Source of the DNA: Candidatus Parvarchaeota archaeon
GTDB taxonomy: Archaea; Nanobdellota; Nanobdellia; Parvarchaeales; Parvarchaeaceae
Length of the DNA stretch: 14,169 nucleotides
Direction of reading: 5' to 3'
NCBI GenBank assembly: GCA_023488405.1
Contig: JAMDDW010000021.1
Coordinates: 1 to 14,169, forward strand
Positions 1-5,984 of this stretch are shown one piece after another. How positions within the stretch are numbered: the first letter of the stretch is position 1; the number at the start of each line of letters is the position of its first letter. A program made the position numbers and the translations under genes. Below the pieces are notes generated by a model. It searched no databases and had not been told where the DNA came from. It saw only the letters and a list, made by a program, of their open reading frames with translations.

Positions 1-2
1 AT

Positions 3-53
3 GAGGAGTTCTCTGAGAAGCTGTCAAGGATAATAAAAAGCAAGATGAATTAA
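3..53 (+). CDS. C-terminal tail of an upstream gene (partial)
   Basis: The window opens in a reading frame that gives 16 residues, ending KSKMN, before TAA at 51-53. The residues are mostly charged and helix-forming (Glu, Lys, Arg, Ser), as expected for the end of a larger protein. The other two plus frames stop within the first 33 bases. The next gene has its own TATA element at 66-75, after this stop, so the two are probably separate transcription units. No family can be assigned from so short a tail. Confidence 0.35.
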   Translation, partial: EEFSEKLSRIIKSKMN

Positions 54-65
54 CTGCTAAAAAAA

Positions 66-75
66 GATATTTAAG
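66..75 (+). promoter_or_regulatory. TATA element of the DsrE-like gene
   Basis: GATATTTAAG is centred about 27 nt upstream of the ATG at 98, the distance from an archaeal TATA box to the transcription start. The mRNA would therefore be leaderless, and the ATG at 98 is preferred over the one at 107. The same motif precedes the gene at 1853. Confidence 0.6.
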
Positions 76-97
76 TTATGGCAGATATTAAAAACGA

Positions 98-418
98 ATG
101 GCAAAAATGTTCTTTTTCGTTATAAGCGCAGACGCTGAAAAGATAAACATGGCTGTAGGCTTTGCATCTAGGAGAAAAGAAAAGGGGGACGAAGTAAGGT
201 TCCTTGTTTTTGGACCGGCGGAGAAGTTCATAGCAGAGCATGAAGAATTAATAGAGAACATAGACAAAGTCAAGGAAGCAATCAAGCCGAAGGCCTGCAT
301 ATTCATAGCGCAGCAGAGCAAGCTTGAAGACAAATTCAAGGACCACTTGGAATTGCTGCCTGCTGGAGAATACATGTCAAAGGCTATAGAGGGCGGTTTT
401 TCTGTTATAACTGTCTGA
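98..418 (+). CDS. DsrE-like sulfur-relay family protein
   Basis: This is a small (106 aa) cytosolic protein with an alternating alpha/beta pattern. A hydrophobic strand (residues 4-10) is followed by an amphipathic helix, a second strand (RFLVFGP, 34-40), a helix, a third strand with a single cysteine (Cys67 in KACIFIAQQ), and a C-terminal glycine turn and strand (GGFSVITV). This order, the length and the lone mid-protein cysteine fit the DsrE/DsrF-like fold, whose members pass sulfur as a persulfide or serve as small peroxiredoxin-like or regulatory proteins. Its own TATA element puts the start at 98. Its substrate is unknown: no sulfur-oxidation or tRNA-thiolation gene lies beside it, and it converges on the aminotransferase gene. 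The family call is moderate and the exact role is not inferable. Confidence 0.65.
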   Translation: MAKMFFFVISADAEKINMAVGFASRRKEKGDEVRFLVFGPAEKFIAEHEELIENIDKVKEAIKPKACIFIAQQSKLEDKFKDHLELLPAGEYMSKAIEGGFSVITV

Positions 419-453
419 ATAGATGAAAATAGCTTAACGTAAACCTTCTTATA

Positions 454-1767
454 TTATCTTATAGTCTTTTCCAGCCGATTTAGTGCCTCGGAAACCTCAT
501 CCGCTTTTATTGCCAAAGAAGGCCTGAACCTTATGCCCTTCTCTCCGGTTTTAAGTGCAAGCATACCATTCTCTCTGTAAAGCTTGTCTATGAACTTGTC
601 TCTCTCTGCGGTGTCCTTCAAATCAAAAGCAACCATGAGACCTCTGCCCCTTGCATTGTATATCTTTTCTGGATACCTGTCTTGGAGATTCTGTATACCA
701 TTTAGCAGCTCCCTTCCCCTTATTTCTGCATTTTCTATGAGGTTGTCCTCTTTTATTATCTCAAGGTAACGGGTAGCTCTAACCATGTCAGCGAGGTTTC
801 CTCCCCATGTTGAATTTATCCTGCTAGGAACATGGAAGACATGCTCCTCGATGTCTTCTATCCTGTCACTCACCATTATTCCGCAGACCTGCAACTTCTT
901 ACCAAAAACCAGTATGTCTGGATTGAAACCAAAATGCTGGTACGCCCACCATTTGCCTGTGGCTCCCATTCCTGTCTGAACCTCATCGACTATCAGAAGC
1001 ATCTCATTCTCATCCGTGAATTTTCTGAGTCTTTGGAAGTATTCCTTCCTGAAGTGATTGTCTCCGCCTTCTGCTTGGATAGGCTCTATTATCAAAGCGG
1101 CTATATCATCCTTGTTATTTTTAACAGCTTCCTCTGCCTCGTCTAAACTTTTCTTTTCAAGTTCCTCCACCTTTTTCAAGTTATCCTCATTCAAAGGGAA
1201 GGTTATCTTTGGATTGGTTATCCTTGGCCAATTGAACTTTGGGAAGTACTTTATCTTATTTGGATCAAACGTGTTCGTAAGCGAGAGAGTATAACCAGAC
1301 CTGCCATGAAAGGCCTCTTTGAGGTGCATTATTTTCTGCCCCTTCTCCTCTTTATGGCCCTTCATGAAGTTCTTCCTTACCTTCCAGTCAATAGCGGTCT
1401 TAAGCGCGTTTTCAACAGCCAAAGCCCCGCCTTCTATAAAGAAGTAATGCTTCATGTGCGGAGGCGCTGCTATTCTGTCTAAAGCATCGACAAACTCCGC
1501 CATTTCTACAGTGTACACATCACTGTTAGTCGGTTTGTTTATTGCAGCCCTCTGTAGTTTCTTCAAAAATGAAGGTTCAAACATCTTATCATGATTCATT
1601 CCGATAGTGGATGTTGCGAAGAATCCAAAAAAGTCAAGGAGTTTTCTGTCATGTAAGGAATCATAAAGCCAGGCTCCTTTTGACTTTTCAAGGTCAAGGA
1701 CAAAATCGTAGCCGTCGGCAAGGATGTGCCTGCCCAAGATAGAATGAACTTCCCTTGGCTCTACCAT
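454..1767 (-). CDS. lat: L-lysine 6-transaminase (class III PLP aminotransferase)
   Basis: This 437-residue class III (fold type I) PLP enzyme resembles L-lysine epsilon-aminotransferase. That enzyme moves the 6-amino group of lysine to 2-oxoglutarate, giving 2-aminoadipate semialdehyde, which cyclises to piperideine-6-carboxylate. Family marks, numbered from the upstream ATG at 1776, are the cofactor Asp264 in VDEVQTG, the Schiff-base lysine 293 in FGKKLQVCG, the EPIQAEGGD loop (231-239), FHGRSGYTLSLTNT and SRINSTWGGN. FGKKxQVCG and RINSTWGGN are hallmarks of the lysine-specific branch rather than of ornithine or GABA enzymes. Two in-frame ATGs lie at 1776 and 1767. A TATA-like element at 1790-1797 sits 27 nt from 1767, so the shorter form is preferred. 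No lysine-pathway genes adjoin it, so it could serve lysine breakdown, piperideine or pipecolate solutes, or amino-group balance. Confidence 0.85.
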   Translation of the reverse strand: MVEPREVHSILGRHILADGYDFVLDLEKSKGAWLYDSLHDRKLLDFFGFFATSTIGMNHDKMFEPSFLKKLQRAAINKPTNSDVYTVEMAEFVDALDRIAAPPHMKHYFFIEGGALAVENALKTAIDWKVRKNFMKGHKEEKGQKIMHLKEAFHGRSGYTLSLTNTFDPNKIKYFPKFNWPRITNPKITFPLNEDNLKKVEELEKKSLDEAEEAVKNNKDDIAALIIEPIQAEGGDNHFRKEYFQRLRKFTDENEMLLIVDEVQTGMGATGKWWAYQHFGFNPDILVFGKKLQVCGIMVSDRIEDIEEHVFHVPSRINSTWGGNLADMVRATRYLEIIKEDNLIENAEIRGRELLNGIQNLQDRYPEKIYNARGRGLMVAFDLKDTAERDKFIDKLYRENGMLALKTGEKGIRFRPSLAIKADEVSEALNRLEKTIR

Positions 1768-1789
1768 AACAATCATAGTCCATTCGTGG

Positions 1790-1797
1790 ATTTAATG
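1790..1797 (-). promoter_or_regulatory. TATA-like element of the aminotransferase gene
   Basis: On the minus strand this reads ATTAAATC within ACATTAAATCC. Its centre is about 27 nt from the ATG at 1767 but only about 18 nt from the alternative ATG at 1776. This spacing decides for the shorter protein. Confidence 0.4.
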
Positions 1798-1820
1798 TTT
1801 TGCCTTTCTGCTGTTTACAA

Positions 1821-1830
1821 GATATTTAAA
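1821..1830 (+). promoter_or_regulatory. TATA element of the membrane protein / aldo-keto reductase operon
   Basis: GATATTTAAA is centred about 27 nt upstream of the ATG at 1853. It overlaps the region where a TTG start at 1832 would need its leader, so the ATG at 1853 is the better start. Confidence 0.6.
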
Positions 1831-1852
1831 CTTGTTCTATTCTATTAATCTA

Positions 1853-2344
1853 ATGGTCTGCATAAGCTTAAATAAAATTTTGGAAATAGCTTCTGAAGAG
1901 CAGAAAGAAGAGATAGAAACAAACAAAGAACTAAAAAGAAAGGTTGGCTTTCTTGCAGAGAAGAAAACGGGATTAAAGGAGATATACAAAAGGCTGATTT
2001 ACAGAGAAAAAGAAAAGCACTACATAGAACTCGATGAAAGGCAGTTTGGCAGGTATGAACGGCTAAAAGGCATTGTTAAAAGCACTTTGGAAGCTGGGAT
2101 TGCAGGCACCATGGCAGGTACATTGCTATACACTTATCTTGGGAGTTCCCTCCAGCCTTCGACTTACCTTTCGGTATTTCTATCATCTGCTTTTCTCTAT
2201 GGCATGTCTGCTTTCCTCTCCAAAAGAATTGAAAAAAGATTCGGAAATGAGCTTGCAAAGAACGGAAGAAACCTGATAGAGGCATTAAACGACCTTTACT
2301 TGATAAAATCAAAGGAATACAAAAACGCTTTTTACCCAATCTAA
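1853..2344 (+). CDS. Small two-helix membrane protein of unknown function
   Basis: I do not recognise this protein. From the ATG at 1853 it has 163 residues. Residues 8-72 are highly charged and helical (Glu/Lys-rich, probably partly coiled-coil). Two hydrophobic spans follow, about 78-98 and 104-123, joined by a short loop (GSSLQPSTY). The last 40 residues are again polar and helical. Both ends would lie on the same side of the membrane, probably the cytoplasm by the many flanking lysines and arginines. A longer reading from TTG at 1832 is possible but places the start inside the promoter spacing. The stop is 4 bases before the aldo/keto reductase start, so the two are probably co-transcribed and perhaps translationally coupled. 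No function is proposed. Confidence 0.65.
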   Translation: MVCISLNKILEIASEEQKEEIETNKELKRKVGFLAEKKTGLKEIYKRLIYREKEKHYIELDERQFGRYERLKGIVKSTLEAGIAGTMAGTLLYTYLGSSLQPSTYLSVFLSSAFLYGMSAFLSKRIEKRFGNELAKNGRNLIEALNDLYLIKSKEYKNAFYPI

Positions 2345-2348
2345 TTAG

Positions 2349-3227
2349 ATGGAATACAAAAAACTGGGAAACACGAAGGAAAGTTTATCTGCAATTGGGA
2401 TAGGAACATGGCAATTAAACGGCAATGCAGAAGAGAATGAGAAGGCCATGAACCTTGCAATAGAAAAGGGAGTAAACTTAATAGACACTGCAGAAATATA
2501 CGGAACGGAAAACACTGTTGGAAAAATAATAAAGGGAAAAAAGCTGTTTATAGCCACGAAAGTCTGGCCAACGCATTTCAGGTATGATTCTGTCTTAAGG
2601 GCCTGCGAAAGAAGCCTTGGAAACCTGGGGATAAAACAGATAGACCTTTACCAGTTGCACTGGCCTAATCAGGGAATAAGCATAAAGGAAACTATGAAGG
2701 CAATGGAAAAGCTTGTTTACGACGGCAAAATAAGGTACATAGGAGTAAGCAACTTCAATGAAAAGGAACTTAAAGATGCACAGGAAGCTATGTCAAAATA
2801 CGAAATTGTTTCAAATCAGGTTGAATATAACTTGATTGAAAGGATGCCAGAAATGAACCTAATTGATTATATGAAAAAAGAGAAGATTACGCTTTTGGCT
2901 TACAGCCCATTTGCGCACGGTGCAATCTTCAAGAAGAAATATGTAAGAGTAATTGAAAGCGTAAAGGAATTAGGCAAAAAATACAATAAGACTGCTGGAC
3001 AAATGCTTCTGAGATGGCTTATCCAGAAAGATATTGTAATCCCTTTAACAAAAGCGAGCAACCCAAAGCACATGCTGGAGAATATAGCTGCAGCTGATTT
3101 TAACATAAACCAAAAGGACATGGAGATTATAGATAGCCTTACTCCGAAAGACAGCAATGCTGGGTTGAGCAAGTTCAAGGGCCTTATAGAGTATTATCTT
3201 ATTTTGAGGGCTTTTCTTAGGCTTTAG
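2349..3227 (+). CDS. Aldo/keto reductase family oxidoreductase
   Basis: This 292-residue TIM-barrel protein is predicted to be an NAD(P)H-dependent carbonyl reductase. The full catalytic tetrad is visible: Asp46 and Tyr51 in NLIDTAEIYG, Lys71 in IATKVWP and His104 in LYQLHWP. Other family signatures are GIGTWQLNG near the N-terminus, the IRYIGVSNF block (about 154-162), the SNQVEYNL strand (about 176-183), and the C-terminal cofactor segment IPLTKASNPKHMLEN. It starts 4 bases after the upstream membrane-protein gene and has no TATA element of its own, which supports an operon. AKR substrate specificity cannot be read from sequence; aldehydes, keto-sugars or methylglyoxal are all possible. The C-terminal 25 residues are unusually hydrophobic for the family. 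Confidence 0.88.
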   Translation: MEYKKLGNTKESLSAIGIGTWQLNGNAEENEKAMNLAIEKGVNLIDTAEIYGTENTVGKIIKGKKLFIATKVWPTHFRYDSVLRACERSLGNLGIKQIDLYQLHWPNQGISIKETMKAMEKLVYDGKIRYIGVSNFNEKELKDAQEAMSKYEIVSNQVEYNLIERMPEMNLIDYMKKEKITLLAYSPFAHGAIFKKKYVRVIESVKELGKKYNKTAGQMLLRWLIQKDIVIPLTKASNPKHMLENIAAADFNINQKDMEIIDSLTPKDSNAGLSKFKGLIEYYLILRAFLRL

Positions 3228-3235
3228 TAAAAAGC

Positions 3236-3243
3236 TTTTAATA
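3236..3243 (+). promoter_or_regulatory. TATA element of the 3266-3975 gene pair
   Basis: TTTTAATA is centred about 27 nt upstream of the ATG at 3266, matching the spacing of the other leaderless genes here. A second AT-rich run (TATATATATT) directly before the ATG is too close to act as the TATA box for this start. Confidence 0.45.
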
Positions 3244-3265
3244 CTTATATGTTATATATATTAAA

Positions 3266-3688
3266 ATGATATTTGCTGATTTCAGGAAACCAGTAAAAAC
3301 AAGCGAATTAGAGAAAGTGCTCAGCGCTACTTTGTCTGAACTAGGTTATAAGATTCTAAAAGTAAAGGATAACCACCCTTCGGAAGAATACTCTCAAGGA
3401 AAGATGGTTCCAGTAAAAGAAGGCATTGAATATGAAGTAAGGAAGAGCTTCCTTGAACCAAAGATGTATTTTGGCCTTAAGTTTTACCCGAACTTTGACG
3501 AAAAATCACACAGATTTGTGTATGAGCAAGAGCAAGCCAAACAGCTGTATGGTTGGGCTTATTCATTTAAAGAAGAGAAATACAAGAACGCATTGTTAGA
3601 GGTCATAAAGACAGTGATAAATAAGATTAGCAGCAAGGATGAAATGCAAAATGAATCCGAAATGATACGTATAACCTATTACAAATAA
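3266..3688 (+). CDS. Hypothetical protein, 140 aa
   Basis: I do not recognise this soluble protein. It begins with a mixed charged/hydrophobic helix (TSELEKVLSATLSELGYKI), then a strand-rich middle with many aromatic residues (YEVRKSFLEPKMYFGLKFY, then YGWAYSF), and ends in a lysine-rich helix with a polar tail. There is no signal peptide, membrane span or cysteine cluster. Its stop codon shares one base with the start of the next gene (TAATG, 3686-3690), so the two proteins are made from one message and may act together. The TATA element at 3236-3243 supports the start. No function is proposed. Confidence 0.6.
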   Translation: MIFADFRKPVKTSELEKVLSATLSELGYKILKVKDNHPSEEYSQGKMVPVKEGIEYEVRKSFLEPKMYFGLKFYPNFDEKSHRFVYEQEQAKQLYGWAYSFKEEKYKNALLEVIKTVINKISSKDEMQNESEMIRITYYK

Positions 3689-3975
3689 TGGAAGAAACCA
3701 ACAAAAACATAACTTGGCAAAGTGAAAACTGCCTTCTTTGCAAGTACTTTGTGCCTAATGATGTATTAAATGCAGATCTTTTGGAAAGGGGGAAATGCGC
3801 TCACCCATCTCTTGTTAAATTTAATTTAGTTGTTTCCGGAAGGGACTGGTGCAACCTGTTCGCAAAGATGAGCAATGAAAGAAGAGAAAAGCTGCAGCAG
3901 GAGGGCTTCAAGAAAGACGACGAGCAGCAGAAAAGGCTTATAGAAGAAAGTAGGAAAGCTGGAAACTTTGACTGA
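3688..3975 (+). CDS. Four-cysteine protein with a HiPIP-like metal/Fe-S motif
   Basis: The protein has 95 residues. Its four cysteines are Cys15, Cys18, Cys37 and Cys55, in the order CLLCKYF, then GKCAHP, then GRDWCNLF. The spacing C-x2-C-x18-C-x17-C, an aromatic just after the CxxC, and the Gly-x-x-Trp-Cys end recall the cluster-binding part of high-potential iron-sulfur proteins, where the four cysteines hold one 4Fe-4S cubane. A zinc site with the same ligands is the main alternative. After residue 60 comes a charged helix (NERREKLQQEGFKKDDEQQ), which HiPIPs lack. There is no signal peptide, so it acts in the cytoplasm as written. Its ATG overlaps the stop of the preceding gene by one base. 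It is read as a small redox or structural metal protein; confidence in the gene is good, in the cofactor modest. Confidence 0.65.
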   Translation: MEETNKNITWQSENCLLCKYFVPNDVLNADLLERGKCAHPSLVKFNLVVSGRDWCNLFAKMSNERREKLQQEGFKKDDEQQKRLIEESRKAGNFD

Positions 3976-3987
3976 TTCTTTTAAAGA

Positions 3988-4017
3988 TAGACAGGAGTAG
4001 TGTGTCTGAGCTTTTTT
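3988..4017 (+). terminator. Possible terminator between convergent genes
   Basis: AGACA (3989-3993) can pair with TGTCT (4003-4007), with one more T-G pair outside, forming a weak hairpin with a 9-base loop. A run of six Ts follows at 4012-4017, 13 bases past the stop of the four-cysteine gene. Archaeal RNA polymerase stops at T-runs even with weak hairpins, so this is plausible. The aIF5A gene converges on it from the other side. Confidence 0.35.
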
Positions 4018-4033
4018 ACGGTTTTAAGGAAAC

Positions 4034-4450
4034 TTACTTCATTCCTTTTATCAGTTTCTGGCCCATTAAATCCGAGTAGGTAACCTGCGCACCCTCTTTC
4101 ATCTTGTCCTTTAATTCATCGGGTATATCTGCGTCAAAAACTTCATAAGACTCCATGTCCATTAGCTGAGCTTTACCGTCGTTGAGGCTTATGACCTGTG
4201 CAATTCTCTTTTCTATTATTGGTATTTTTGCTCTATCCTCTGCAGACATTACAAAGACCCTTTTTTTGCCGTCTATCACTCCGACGGCTTCTACCCTTGC
4301 CTTTGCATGTCCATGCTTTCCTGGAGCACTCAGTGCTATATCCGTTATTTTGCAGATAAACTGGTCATCCACTAGGATAGTGTCTCCCTTTCTCAATTCA
4401 TTTATACCGGCAACTTTAAAATCCATATCTCTGTTTGCTATTTTTAGCAT
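4034..4450 (-). CDS. eif5a: Archaeal translation factor aIF5A
   Basis: This 138-residue translation factor binds the ribosome at the E site and relieves stalls, notably at proline-rich stretches. Domain I (about residues 9-72) is an SH3-like barrel carrying the exposed loop SAPGKHGHAKAR. Lys45 in that loop is the residue converted to hypusine or deoxyhypusine by deoxyhypusine synthase, which is not in this window. Domain II (about 73-138) is the OB fold, with PIIEKRIAQVISL, MDMESYEVFD and a C-terminal EGAQVTYSDLMGQ. The open frame extends upstream to 4729, but those 93 residues overlap the divergent malic-enzyme gene and are not family-like. A TATA element at 4473-4481 lies 27 nt from the ATG at 4450, so the message is leaderless and begins MLKIANRD. 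A second ATG eight codons in (MDFKVAG) is possible. Confidence 0.93.
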   Translation of the reverse strand: MLKIANRDMDFKVAGINELRKGDTILVDDQFICKITDIALSAPGKHGHAKARVEAVGVIDGKKRVFVMSAEDRAKIPIIEKRIAQVISLNDGKAQLMDMESYEVFDADIPDELKDKMKEGAQVTYSDLMGQKLIKGMK

Positions 4451-4472
4451 ATAAATATTGCTTTTTTGCTTT

Positions 4473-4481
4473 AATTTAAGA
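4473..4481 (-). promoter_or_regulatory. TATA element of aIF5A
   Basis: The minus strand reads CTTAAATTA, centred 27 nt upstream of the ATG at 4450. It lies back to back with the malic-enzyme TATA element in a 92-bp divergent region, so factors bound here could affect both genes. Confidence 0.55.
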
Positions 4482-4509
4482 AAAACAGTTAAAAAATGCT
4501 TGCGAGGGA

Positions 4510-4520
4510 AATATTTAAAT
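4510..4520 (+). promoter_or_regulatory. TATA element of malic enzyme
   Basis: AATATTTAAAT is centred about 27 nt before the ATG at 4543. It is one of the cleanest TATA matches in the window and predicts a leaderless message. Confidence 0.6.
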
Positions 4521-4542
4521 ATAGTACATACGATAATAAAAG

Positions 4543-5802
4543 ATGGATAAAGAACAAGATTACCATAAACTTGCATTGGAATACTCAAAAAAGCATGGTG
4601 GTAAAATAGAGCTGAAACCCACTGTAAAAATACGATCATTGAAGGACTTGTCAATAGTCTATACTCCCGGGGTAGCAGCAGTTTCCACGGCAATAAGCAA
4701 CGACAGCCGTTTATCATGGGATTTAACATGGCGGTGGAATACTATCTTCATAATAACAAACGGAACAAGAGTCCTTGGATTAGGAGACATAGGCCCTCTT
4801 GCTTCTTTACCTGTAATGGAGGGCAAATCCCTGATATACAAGGAATTTGGAGGGGTAAATGCCATACCCATACCAATAGAAACAAAGGAGGTGGATGAGT
4901 TTGTTAAAGTTGTAAAAAACATCTCGGTAACAAGTGGCGGCATACATTTAGAGGACATAGAATCCCCTTTCTGCTTTGAAGTACTGGAAAGGCTGCAAGA
5001 AGAACTTAAAGTCCCGGTATGGCACGATGACCAGCAGGGAACAGCGGCGGCTGCTCTTGCAGGACTGATAAACGCTACAAAGCTGGCTGATAAGGACTTA
5101 AAGAGAAGCAAGATAGTTATGATAGGCGCCGGAGCCGCAAACATTGCATTATTCCGTATACTAGAAAAATATGGAGTTGACACTGGAAACATAATAGTGG
5201 GAGACAGTAAGGGCCCGCTTTATAACGGCAGAGACGACATGGAGATAATAAAAACAACAAACCGGTGGAAATATGAAGTTATGAAAAAATCCAATAGGGA
5301 TTCAATCACTGACGCTGACAGTTCATTTGAAGGTGCTGACATTGTTGTAGGATTCAGCAGGGAAGGAGGAATAAAGTCGGAATGGATAAGAAAAATGAGT
5401 TCAAAGCCGATAGTATTCGCAAATGCCAATCCTAATCCAGAGATTTCTCCTGAAGAAGCTTACAAAGCAGGGGCATATATTGTTTCGACAGGCAGATCAG
5501 ATTACCCCAATCAGATAAACAACAGCCTGATATTCCCTGCGCTTTTCAGAGGTGTACTTGACTCAAAAGCTAAAAAGATAGATGATTACACAGCTATAGT
5601 AGCAGCGGAAGAACTTGCAAAATTCGCGCAGGAAAAAGGACTAAGAAAAGATTATATTGTCCCAAACATGGAAGAAAGAGAGATATATCCAAGGATAGCA
5701 GCTGCAGTAGCTGAAGATGCAGTTAAACGCGGATTAGCAAACAGGAAAGAAAGCAGGGAATACTTTTATAAAAAAGCAAAGAAGATTATTGGTTTAAAAT
5801 AA
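4543..5802 (+). CDS. NAD(P)-dependent malic enzyme (oxaloacetate-decarboxylating)
   Basis: This 419-residue cytosolic enzyme converts malate to pyruvate and CO2 with reduction of NAD(P), linking the C4 pool to pyruvate. It is the short prokaryotic form. The N-terminal domain carries Tyr40 in VYTPGVAAV, the DGT-like loop NGTRVLGLGDIGP, Lys95 in PVMEGKSLIYKEFGG, and metal ligands Glu137/Asp138 in HLEDIESP and Asp162/Asp163 in WHDDQQGT. The Rossmann domain has GAGAAN (195-200), followed by the dinucleotide-binding GDSKG, and later FANANPNPEI and the C-terminal YPRIAAAVAEDAV. All expected catalytic residues are present and the length is normal. Coenzyme preference cannot be settled. It diverges from aIF5A with its own TATA element. 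About 180 bases of sequence without a convincing gene follow. Confidence 0.93.
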   Translation: MDKEQDYHKLALEYSKKHGGKIELKPTVKIRSLKDLSIVYTPGVAAVSTAISNDSRLSWDLTWRWNTIFIITNGTRVLGLGDIGPLASLPVMEGKSLIYKEFGGVNAIPIPIETKEVDEFVKVVKNISVTSGGIHLEDIESPFCFEVLERLQEELKVPVWHDDQQGTAAAALAGLINATKLADKDLKRSKIVMIGAGAANIALFRILEKYGVDTGNIIVGDSKGPLYNGRDDMEIIKTTNRWKYEVMKKSNRDSITDADSSFEGADIVVGFSREGGIKSEWIRKMSSKPIVFANANPNPEISPEEAYKAGAYIVSTGRSDYPNQINNSLIFPALFRGVLDSKAKKIDDYTAIVAAEELAKFAQEKGLRKDYIVPNMEEREIYPRIAAAVAEDAVKRGLANRKESREYFYKKAKKIIGLK

Positions 5803-5973
5803 ACCCTTTACGCTATAATGCATGACCCTAAATGCAAACAGTACTTCTGTGTGTCTTCTACCATTTCCATTTAAAAGATATTTCTAGTATTTTGAATAGA
5901 GAATAAGCTTAGGATATTCTTTTACTGTAAATATTTTTTAGGTTACCCTACTTCATTGACCTCACTGCAACTT
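5803..5973. other. Gap between malic enzyme and dnaG
   Basis: Two genes end facing this AT-rich stretch and no promoter is needed within it. I see a weak 5-bp stem (GAATA 5901-5905 with TATTC 5915-5919) before a short T-run, which might end the malic-enzyme message. An 18-codon frame at 5818-5874 has no ribosome site. Nothing else stands out. Confidence 0.3.
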
Positions 5974-5984
5974 AAAAAATAAAA
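5974..5984 (-). terminator. T-rich terminator after dnaG
   Basis: Directly after the dnaG stop codon the minus strand reads TTTTATTTTTT, a ten-T stretch broken by one A. Archaeal RNA polymerase can terminate at such runs without a hairpin. No stable stem precedes it. Confidence 0.4.

Noticed and set aside
584-1294. Several plus-strand open frames over the aminotransferase
   Set aside because: They are antisense shadows of a gene with clear motifs on the minus strand and have no promoter or family features.
1832-1852. Upstream TTG start for the two-helix membrane protein
   Set aside because: The TATA element at 1821-1830 would touch it; the spacing fits only the ATG at 1853.
4451-4729. A 93-residue N-terminal extension of the aIF5A frame
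   Set aside because: It lies over the promoter and start of the divergent malic enzyme, does not resemble aIF5A, and the TATA element at 4473-4481 points to the ATG at 4450.
4886-4897. AAAGGAGGTG followed by ATG inside the malic-enzyme gene, a perfect Shine-Dalgarno
   Set aside because: The ATG opens only a few codons in another frame; the bases encode a Lys-Glu-Val run of the enzyme, so it is coincidence.
5818-5874. An 18-codon frame with two cysteines after malic enzyme
   Set aside because: No ribosome site or TATA at the right distance; too short to support as a gene.
5901-5925. Weak 5-bp hairpin with a T-run after malic enzyme
   Set aside because: It lies about 100 bases from the stop, has a short AT-rich stem with a 9-base loop, and could arise by chance.
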